Assembly: GCA_034509735.1 (NCBI GenBank)
Contig: JACGWO010000002.1
Location: 25,529,636 to 25,593,635, forward strand
Source: Sesamum alatum
Taxonomy: Eukaryota; Streptophyta; Magnoliopsida; Lamiales; Pedaliaceae
Direction: 5' to 3'
DNA: 64,000 nucleotides
Made by a program: the position numbers and the translations under genes. The notes under the pieces are model-generated. The model saw nothing but the letters and a program-made list of their open reading frames with translations. It did no database searches and was not told where the DNA came from. This document shows, one piece after another, positions 55,609 through 64,000 of the stretch (position 1 is the stretch's first letter; every line of letters starts with the position of its first letter).

Positions 55609-57608
55609 GTAGCACCCACTAACGGCACTACGACTATATCTTTCCTAAATGTCACACTTAATGTAAACCCTGATTATATATGTAATTATGCACATAATCT
55701 AGTCCCTACTGAGTATAATTACACGTAGCCTCATCATTACAACAAGCATATCTATCATCTCATCCATAAAATCACAGATATATATATATATATATATATA
55801 TCTAGTACGTCAAAATGGAACTGTTATAATTGTTCACATGTTATTCTCGCTTTTAATCCAAAATGTGAATTCTATTTCTATTTATGATAAGGAGAAAACT
55901 GCATACTGGTCCGACCTGACTGGAATGCAAACCGTGGACCTAGTTGTCGTGAATAAGCACAGCAAAATCTACACCTGAAAAATGTTAGCAGAGGGATGAG
56001 CCTGCAACTCAATAAGTAAACAATCTGCACCAACTATATACGCACCTCAAATGTAGTTTCAACAAGACAAAATAAGCAACGTATATAATATATAATCAAT
56101 TTGATCAAGCACATTTCATTTCATTACTCCATGTAATCATCTCATGATTAGACAATCAATCAAACTCGCATTAACCTAGTTGGCTTGCCAGAAGGTGATA
56201 TAGTGTTTTCCTCCACCAACTCAACCTCACAATTTATTATACACATATACATGAATCCCCTTGACATGCCACACAGGCTCATCAATCTCATTTGGCATCA
56301 TAACTCTTTTCTATCATTTTGCCACATAGGCTGTTCAATAACATCAGGGGGTATTCATATCATAATTACATTCGATTTCCATCACTCCCTCGATTCCACA
56401 TATCATCGTTCTTGTAAGCCAACTAGCTACATAAAACCACATAGCAACATTTTTCAAGTACAAGCACATATCACTGATATCAACAACCAATGGCATATCT
56501 TTCTCATTTCACTTTCACGACATAATCATTTCAATGTAATCATAAACCACTCGTACAGTTCAAAATAGATTAGTCAAGCACGAATCATAGGCTCACATAA
56601 AATTAATATCACCAAGAAATGAAGCATATATAAATAATACTAATTATTTACGTACACAATATTAATAGGAAAAAGGAACATATATAAGCAGCACTAATTA
56701 TTTACTTACCTCGATCTACACAGATTTAGTTAGCTGATATGAAGTGGTACGATCATCTACTTTATCCCCGTGTCCTATCATAAGGTATAATGCGTATAGT
56801 TAATATCTAGAATGTTAATTTCTAAATAAAATATTAAATAGTATTTATATATATATATATATTTCACCAATCTCTCAATATTTCATTAAACCCTTCATCC
56901 TATTATAACTACCATTCATAATAACAATTCTTGAAATATATTTATCTCAAAATATACTTATCTTTACTAAATATAACATTTTCAAATATATTCTATAATA
57001 TTTCTCAAATAAAATTTTCAACCCGATTAAACTAAGCCAATCAATTGTATAAATTATTAAATCTAGTAAATTAAGCAATTTAAGCCATTAATTATAACAC
57101 CCCTAATTCAGTTGAGACATTTAACCAGGCACTAATTATAAATACTCAAATTCATAAAATTCTCCGGTTAAACACTAAATCGAATAGTATAAACTACATT
57201 TAATAAATGCACTTATTAAATAATATCATTATATTAATTAAAACTAATTAAAATAAAATAATTACTTACCTGTTTTTCGCCGATTTCGGTTTTGTGTATG
57301 TGTGTTTGTGAATTGTGTGTGTGTATTTATAAATGATGGGGGGTAGGCGGCCCATCATTATCCCACCCCTCTTTTTCCCCTTTTCTTTTTGAATTTTTAA
57401 TAAATATTTTCAAAATACCCATTCGTCCTTTCTAATTTCTTAATTAATATAATTTGCTCCCAAATATTATATAAAGCTCCAATTCACTCCGTTCAAGTCT
57501 TAATATGATCACAATTTAATCTATAATATATCTACTAATTAACTAAATTTTCTTAAATAATTACCAATTAACCCCATAATTATGAATAAAAAATTTGTGG
57601 GCGTCACA
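55609..57608 (-). repeat. 3' LTR of the Gypsy element
   Basis: 2000 bp, TGTAGCACCC to GGGCGTCACA. Preceded by AACAC (55604-55608), the left half of a potential target duplication. Contains AT microsatellites near 55778-55801 and 56838-56861. Frame 56185-56568 is also present in the other LTR, but has no protein signature. Confidence 0.93.
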
Positions 57609-57621
57609 ATTCTCCCCTCCT
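57609..57621 (-). other. Polypurine tract of the Gypsy element
   Basis: Minus-strand AGGAGGGGAGAAT directly before the 3' LTR. Confidence 0.85.
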
Positions 57622-57660
57622 AATAAAAATTTCGTCCCGAAATTTAATTAACATACCGGC

Positions 57661-58482
57661 TCAGGGCAAATATGAATACTTCTCTTTCATATTCTCCTCA
57701 ACCTCCCAAGTGGCTTCTCTGGGAGAGTGATGACTCCATTTTACCTTTACCATAGGTATTTCTTTATTCCTCAACTTCTTTATACTCCGATCCAAAATTT
57801 CTATTGGTTCTTCTACGTACGTTAATCCCTCAGATATTTCTATCTCTGGTTCACGCAAAATGTGACTAGGATCAGATCGATATCGACGTAACATGGACAC
57901 ATGGAACACATCATGTATTTGGGACAACTCTGCTGGTAATGCTAATCGATAAGCTAGTGGTCCGACTCGCTTAATGATTTCATACGGCCCAATATATCTC
58001 GGACTTAACTTTCCTTGCTTACCGAATCTTAAGATTCCCCTCCATGGTGATACCTTCAGAAAAACTTTCTCTCTCACCTCATATTCCATCTCTCGGCGAT
58101 GTTTGTCTACATAGCTCTTTTGATGATCTTGTGCTGCCTTCAGACACTTTTTAACTATTTGTACTTTATCCATTGTTTCTTGGACTAACTTGGGCCCCTC
58201 AAGTTGTCTCAATCCTTCAACATCCCAACATATTGGACTTCGACATTTTCTTCCATACAAAGCTTCATACGGAGCCATGCCAATACTAGAATGAAAACTA
58301 TTATTATATGCAAATTCTATCAGTGGTAAATGATCATCCCAGTTCCCTCTGAACTCAATTACGCAAGCTCTCATCATATCTTCTAACGTCTGAATGGTCC
58401 TTTCTGATTGTCCATCTGTCTGAGGATGAAATGCCGTACTGAAGTGCAAGCTTGTACCTAATGCCTTTGCAAGCTTCCCCAA
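57661..58482 (-). pseudogene. Gypsy integrase C-terminal half with chromodomain
   Basis: Frame of 273 residues with the end of the integrase core (FHPQTDGQSERTIQTLEDM, carrying the catalytic Glu), the GRKCRSPICW segment, the GPFxI-type C-terminal domain (SPRYIGPYEIIKRVGPLAY) and a chromodomain-like end (KVKWSHHSPREATWEVEE). Chromodomains target such elements to heterochromatin. It is out of frame with the preceding integrase part (overlap 58458-58482), so one frameshift separates them. Confidence 0.92.
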
Positions 58483-59189
58483 AACTGAGACGTAAACCGA
58501 GGATCTCTGTCGGAGACTATAGAAGTAGGAACCCCATGTAATCTCACAATTTCTGAAACGTACAACTTAGCCAACTTATCCAAAGAATCATTTTGTCTTA
58601 CTGGCAAAAAGTGAGCCGATTTAGTCAATCTATCCACGATCACCCAAATAGCATCATGTCTCCTAAACGTACGTGGTAGTCCAATGATAAAATCCACAGT
58701 AATCTTTTCCCACTTCCATTCAGGTATAGATAAAGGATGAAGCTTACCGGCTGGTGCTTGGTGTTCTGCCTTAACTTGCTGACAAGTTAAACATTTAGCC
58801 ACAAACTCTGCAATATCTTTCTTCATGGTTGGCCACCAATAGTAGGGTCTCAAATCTCGATACATCTTGGTACTGCCAGGATGCATAGCATACGGTGCAT
58901 AGTGCGCCTCGTGCATAATCTTCGTTCTCAATTCCTCTACATTCGGCACACACATACGCTTCCTATTTAATAACACACCATCTTCCTGTATTACATATTG
59001 ATCGTTCTTTCCTTCTTGTACCTTGGCTTTCATTTTCTGCAAATACGGATCACTAATCTGTGCATTCTTAACTTTGTCCCTAAGGGAGGGCTTCACTTGA
59101 AGAGTGGCAAGTAAAAAATCATCACCAACGTTAAAACTCACATTCATTGCTCTGAGGGCAGCTAAATACTCCACATTATAGCAAATCAT
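58458..59189 (-). pseudogene. Gypsy integrase N-terminal half
   Basis: Zinc-binding HHCC ([16 protein letters not shown]...CLTCQQVK) and core with two catalytic aspartates ([10 protein letters not shown] and [15 protein letters not shown]). The frame runs out in GSLQRH at 58458, shifted relative to the C-terminal half. There is also a break towards RNase H between 59189 and 59215. Confidence 0.92.
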
Positions 59190-59214
59190 ACCTGCTAGTT
59201 AATCCACCGTCTTT

Positions 59215-59520
59215 CTACTCAAAGCATCTTGCAACTACATTTGCTTTTCCGGGGTGATAATCAATAGTACAATCATAGTCCTTCAACAACTCGATCCATC
59301 TTTTCTGCCTCAAGTTCAACTCTTTCTGTGTTGGAATATACTTTAAACTTTTATGATCTGTAAATATCTGAAACGTCTCTCCATACAGATAATGCTTCCA
59401 GATTTTCAATGCATGTACAATCGCTGCCAATTCCAGATCATGAGTTGGGTAGTTCAATTCATACGGCCTCAACTGCCTCGAAGCATAAGTTATAACTCTC
59501 CATGCTGCATCAAAACACAT
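59215..59520 (-). pseudogene. Gypsy RNase H
   Basis: [20 protein letters not shown] and [20 protein letters not shown] are typical of Gypsy RNase H, with the catalytic residues of the E and D positions. The frame overlaps the RT frame in another phase near 59490-59520, where VLMQHGEL should continue into it. The end reads VVARCFE where the family usually has an ADALSR-type end, marking another frame change. Confidence 0.88.
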
Positions 59521-60923
59521 CCGAGTCCTTGCCGTGAACCATCAGTATATACCACATATCCTCCATTCCCAGATGGCAATGCAAGAATAGGTGCTGAAGT
59601 AAGTCTTTTCTTTAACTCTTCAAAACTCTGATCACACATGTTGTTCCAATTGAACGGTGCATTCTTCTTTAATAAATTCGTCAGAGGTTTCGCAATCACA
59701 AAGAAGTCTTTTACAAATCTTCTATAATACCCAGCCAATCCCAGAAAACTGCGAACTTCCGATACATTTTTAGGGGCCTCCCACTCTAAAATAGCCTTAA
59801 CTTTTGTCAGATCAGGTTGTACCCCTTGCTTCGAAACAACATGCCCTAAGAAAGCAATCTCCTCCATCCAAAATTCACATTTGCTAAATTTAGCATACAG
59901 TTGCTTTTCCCTCAAGATTTGTAAAACTGTCCTTAAATGTTGTTCATGTTCCTCGTGACTACTAAAGTATATCAAAATATCATCAATAAACACAATCACA
60001 AATTGATCAAGGAATGGTTGTAAGGTTTTGTTCATCAACGACATGCAAGCAGCAGGGGCATTCGTTAACCCAAAAGGCATAACAACAAATTTATAATGAC
60101 CATACCTGGTTCGAAAAGCTGTCTTTGGAATAGACCCTTCTTCGATCCGTAATTGCCAATAACCTGATCTCAAATCAATTTTAGAAAACACTGTTGCACC
60201 CTTTAGTTGGTCAAGTAGATCATCTATCCGTGGCAGAGGATACTTGTTCTTAATTGTAATCCAATTCAACTGTCTATAATCAACACATAATCTCATACTC
60301 CCATCCTTCTTCTTTACCAATAATACTGGTGCTCCCCAAGGCGAAATACTTGGTCGTATAAGCCCCTTATCGAGTAATTCTTCTAATTGTTTCTTTAATT
60401 CTTTCAGTTCAAGTGGAGCCATTCTATATGGTGCAATCGAAATAGGTGTTGCCCCAGGAATAGTTTCTATTTCAAAATCCACTTCTTGATGAGGTGGTAA
60501 CCCAGGTAATTCTTCGGGAAAAACATCAGGAAATTCCCTAACTACTGGAATATCTAACACACCTGGACTCACCTTCGTAGTATCACGTACACTAGCTAGA
60601 TATGCTTCACACTCTTCTTTAATTAAATTAAAAGCAGTCATAGCAGAAATTAAACAGTTAGGTATAACTTTCCTTTCTCCCACTATAACCGTCTTCATCT
60701 GCCCATTGATTTCTACAGCCACCTCTTTTGTTTGACAATCCACCAAAGCATGATTACTAGATAACCAATCCATTCCCAAAATAACGTCAAACTCCCTAAG
60801 GTTTATCACAACCAAATCTGTATATAGTGTGATATTATCCACTACTATTGGACAAGATCTCACTACTGTGTTAACAAGTATACCCCTACCAGCAGGCATA
60901 GATACACATAAATCATGCCCCAA
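59490..60923 (-). pseudogene. Gypsy protease end and reverse transcriptase
   Basis: 477-residue frame: [18 protein letters not shown] (protease C-terminal flank), then RT with [31 protein letters not shown], catalytic FIDDILIY near 59960 and [11 protein letters not shown], ending with the start of RNase H ([15 protein letters not shown]). All RT catalytic residues are present. A stop lies between this frame and the protease active site (60924), and the RNase H is displaced in frame. Confidence 0.92.
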
Positions 60924-61622
60924 CTATTCAATACTAGCATGCACACGTGATGCAAAATTATGTGATATAAATGAACAAGTAGATCCTGGATCAATTAACA
61001 CATGCGCACCAGAATTGCAAATAGAAAAGGAACCGATAATAACCTCAGCTGCAGTAGGAGCTTGTTCCTTGGTGATGGCATACACCCTTGCTTGTGGCTG
61101 AGATTGACTACTCTGTCCAGTTGATGTTGTAGAAATAATCCCGCTACCTCGACCACCTCCGCCTCGCCCTCTACTCGTACCAGCCCGTTGTACATTTTCC
61201 CCCACACTACTGGGTCCTGAAATCTGAGATCCACTGGCGTCAACTCTCCATGTAGGACAATCCCTGACAATATGCCCTGGTTGGTGGCAACGATAACATA
61301 TGATTGGCTGAACTCCCCAACATTCACCGGTGTGTTTTCTACCGCAATTCGCGCACGAGGGAATAGACCTTCCACTGAACGATCTGGTTGGACCCTGTCT
61401 TCCCCTAAATTCGATTGAGGTAGACCCGCCTCTACTTGACGACACTGATGGAGACCTATTAGTTTGACTCATTCCTCGGCCTCTATACCCGCCTCTTTGA
61501 AAACCAGAACTCTTAAAAGAAACTGCACCACTTGGTCCACCTGGAAAGTTAGGATTACCTGTCCACTTCTTCCGTTTAGCTTCAGCAGAACTTCTTTCTT
61601 GTGATGTCTCTTCTGCTCTCAA
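60924..61622 (-). pseudogene. Gypsy gag C-terminus and protease active site
   Basis: Contains CANCGRKHTGEC and the zinc knuckle CYRCHQPGHIVRDC near 61280, a Gly/Arg-rich spacer, and the protease motif HVLIDPGSTCSFIS near 60980 (D-P-G-S, as in Del/Tekay elements). It ends with a stop at 60924 just before the remaining protease frame. Confidence 0.9.
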
Positions 61623-62325
61623 TGCTGCTTCCAGAAGTGCACTGTAACTCGGAGGTTTGATTGCTATCTTCTCCCGAATCTCAAGCCTCAGGCCTCTTTC
61701 AAATCTATCTCACCTCAGTTCATCAGTACTTACCTCTTCTGGAGCATACTTGGATAGCCTCACAAATTGTAGCTCGTATTCGGCAACAGACAAATTATTC
61801 TACTTTAATTCTAGAAATTCACTTTCTTATGGTTTCTGTAGACCAGTGGAGTGTATTTCTCAGCAAATTCCCTCAAGAAATCATTCCATGTTAAAGTGAT
61901 TGGTCGATTCCTACTCCCTGGAACAGTTTCCCACCAATCCAACGCATCTTTCTCCAATAAAGACACTGCATACCTCAACTTTTGTTCAGAGTGCATTCAA
62001 TTCTGTCTAGAACTCTTTCCGTATTCCTCAACCATTCTTCTGCTTCTGCAGGATCAGTTGTACCAGCAAATACCTTCGCACCCTGCCTTCTAACTATCTC
62101 ATAGTTTTTATCAATGACTATATCTTGTGGTTGGGGTTGTGGTTGTGGTTGTGGAGTTATCCGCTGCATAAACTCTAGGAATTGTTGCATAAAAGGATTT
62201 ATTTCTGGTTGAGGGACGTTTCTAGTTTGGGCTTCTAACCCCTGATGTCCAGATGCATGATCATGACCCTGTACAGACTCTAATGACTCAGTTGGGCCAG
62301 CAGCGTTTTCACCTGACGCTTCCAT
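61623..62325 (-). pseudogene. Gypsy gag N-terminal part, frameshifted
   Basis: Starts at ATG 62325 (MEASGENAAG), with a PQPQPQPQPQ run near 62140 and the retrotransposon gag signature AEEWLRNTERVLDRI near 62030. A frame change near 61985 leads to LRYAVSLLEKDALDWWETV (61811-61996), and further frame changes follow to 61623, so the 5' two thirds of gag are disrupted. Confidence 0.88.
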
Positions 62326-62419
62326 CCTATATGAAATGCATATGTATAATTAGACTCATAATATATATGTTAAGTATAATACCACATATTATCAAATAAC
62401 CCCAGAGAATCTAATCCCT

Positions 62420-62431
62420 GCTCTGATACCA
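62420..62431 (-). other. Primer-binding site of the Gypsy element
   Basis: Minus-strand TGGTATCAGAGC, complementary to initiator tRNA-Met, five bases from the LTR end. Confidence 0.88.
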
Positions 62432-62436
62432 CCAAA

Positions 62437-64000
62437 TGTAGCACCCACTAACGGTACTACGACTATATCTTTCCTAAATGTCACACTTAATGTAAACCCT
62501 GATTATATATGTAATTATGCACATAATCTATTCCCTACTGAGTATAATTACACGTAGCCTCATCATTACAACAAGCATATCTATATCTCATCCACAAAAT
62601 CACAGATATATATATATATATATATATCTAGTACGTCAAAATGGAACTGTTATAATTGTTCACATGTTATTCTCGCTTTTAATCCAAAATGTGAATTCTA
62701 TTTCTATTTATGATAAGGAGAAAACTGCATACTGGCCCGACCTGACTGAAATGCAAACCGTGGACCTAGTTGTCGTGAATAAGCACAGCAAAATCTACAC
62801 CTAAAAAATGTTAGCAGAGGGATGAGCCTGCAACTCAATAAGTCACAATCGGCACCAACTATATACGCACCTCAAATGTAGTTTCAACAAGACAAAATAA
62901 GCAACGTATATAATATATAATCAATTTGATCAAGCACATTTCATTTCATTACTCCATGTAATCATCTCATGATTAGACAATCAATCAAACTCGCATTAAC
63001 CTAGTTGGCTTGCCAGAAGGTGATATAGTGTTTTTCTCCACCAACTCAACCTCACCATTTATTATACACATATACATGAATCCCCTTGACATGCCACACA
63101 GGCTCATCAATCTCATTTCGCATCATAGCTCTTTTCACATCGCATCATAGCTCTTTTCTATCATTTTGCCACATAGACTTTTCAATAACATCAAGGGGTA
63201 TTCATATCATAATTACATTCGATTTCCATCACTCCCTCGATTCCACATATCACCGTTCTTGTAAGCCAACTAGCTACATAAAACCACATAGCAACATTTT
63301 TCAAGTACAAGCACATATCACTGATATCAACAACCAATGGCATATCTTTCTCATTTCACTTTCACAACATAATCATTTCAAAGTAATCATAAACCACTCG
63401 TACAGTTCAAAATAGATTAGTCAAGTACGAATCATAGGCTCACATAAAAGTAATATCACCAAGAAATGAAGCATATATAAATAATACTAATTATTTACGT
63501 ACACAACATTAATAGGAAAAAGGAACATATATAAGCAGCACCAATTATTTACTTACCTCGATCTTATACAGATTTAGTTAGCTGATATGAAGTCGTACGA
63601 TCATCTACTTTATCCCCGTGTCCTATCATAAGGTATAATGCGAATAATTAATATCTAGAATGTCAATTTCTAAATAAAATATTAAATATTATTTATATAT
63701 ATATATATATATATATTTCACCAATCTCTCAATATTTCATTAAACCCTTCATCCTATTATAACTACCATTCATAATAACAATTCTTGGATTATAGTTATC
63801 TCAAAATATACTTATCTTTACTAAATATAACATTTTCAAATATATTCTAGGGTTAATTACACCTACACCCCCTCTGAGAATATGAAATTACACTTTCCCC
63901 AAGAATGTTTTTAAAATTACACTTACATCCCCTCTAAGAATTTGCCGTTTACATGTTACCCCTACCATTAGCAATTTGGACGGAAAATGCTGATGTCAGC
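62437..64000 (-). repeat. 5' LTR of the Gypsy element, incomplete in the window
   Basis: Matches 55609-57003 with about 98% identity by eye, plus a few short indels (for example an extra segment near 63125-63150 and longer AT runs near 63695). The match is interrupted at 63850 by an inserted sequence. Confidence 0.93.
63850..64000. mobile_element. Left end of an inserted element inside the Gypsy LTR
   Basis: At 63850 the LTR alignment with 56999 breaks and GGGTTAATTACACCTACACC begins, followed by repeated AAATTACAC(T)TT/ACATCCCCTC phrases typical of Mutator-like or related inverted-repeat ends. The rest lies beyond the window. Confidence 0.65.

Larger units (their letters stand above)
55609..64000 (-). 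mobile_element. Gypsy chromovirus (Tekay/Del-like), cut by the window end
   Basis: Minus-strand Gypsy element: 3' LTR 55609-57608, polypurine tract, integrase with chromodomain, RNase H, RT, protease, gag, primer-binding site (62420-62431) and 5' LTR from 62437 to beyond the window. Order PR-RT-RH-INT and the C-terminal chromodomain define a chromovirus; gag with CxxCGRKHTGEC plus a CCHC knuckle resembles the Tekay/Del group. At least three frame breaks make it defective. The two LTRs are nearly identical over the comparable part, so it is relatively young. Confidence 0.93.

Noticed and set aside
56185..56568. 127-codon frame that recurs at 63086-63415
   Set aside because: Both are in the LTRs of the Gypsy element; the duplication is the LTR pair, not a gene family.
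1..64000. CRISPR arrays, rRNA or tRNA genes, bacterial operons
   Set aside because: No regularly spaced short repeats, no rRNA or cloverleaf-like sequence; the tRNA-Met-like 12-mers are retroelement primer-binding sites.

Overview
The window is plant nuclear DNA, most likely from a eudicot. It is AT-rich, contains a multi-exon gene with GT-AG introns, and is otherwise packed with nested LTR retrotransposons (Copia and Gypsy/chromovirus), LINE relics and DNA-transposon fragments. The species cannot be named from the sequence alone.

Layout. 1-10138: an LTR cut by the window start, interrupted by a Mutator-like element (210-1260, perfect 9-bp target duplication) and by a decayed Copia element A (1840-9194, minus). 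10139-17930: intergenic DNA, a deleted Copia element D (plus), LINE fragments, a possible Helitron and a hAT-like end. 17931-31952: Copia element B (minus, 3' end lost), whose gag is split by the almost complete Copia element C (21016-31292, two ~1990-bp LTRs, target duplication CTTCA). 32057-41843: exons of the meiotic MutS homologue MSH4 (minus), clearly a pseudogene, with a Copia pol relic in one intron. 42893-43740: hAT transposase relic. 44746-48642: the only intact host gene, a seven-exon Gfo/Idh/MocA-type oxidoreductase (minus, 367 residues). 49215-55518: Mutator-like ends, a Gypsy-type LTR fragment, a Copia relic (E, minus) and a small inverted-repeat element. 55609-64000: a Tekay/Del-like Gypsy chromovirus (minus), whose right LTR runs off the window and carries a further insertion.

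How it fits together. From memory, an MSH4 gene and a Gfo/Idh/MocA oxidoreductase gene are neighbours in Arabidopsis (AT4G17380 and AT4G17370), so this looks like a conserved ancestral gene pair. Here the oxidoreductase has stayed intact. MSH4 has a nonsense codon, two single-base deletions, a destroyed splice acceptor, missing N-terminal and ATPase exons, and transposons in and beside it. Because MSH4 is needed for normal crossing-over and is usually single copy, a functional copy elsewhere (for example on a homeologous segment of a polyploid) is the simplest explanation. The retroelements give a relative chronology: B inserted at the 3' end of the MSH4 relic, C inserted into B, and A inserted into an older LTR of the same type. 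No bacterial-type genes, CRISPR arrays, rRNA or tRNA genes were seen.
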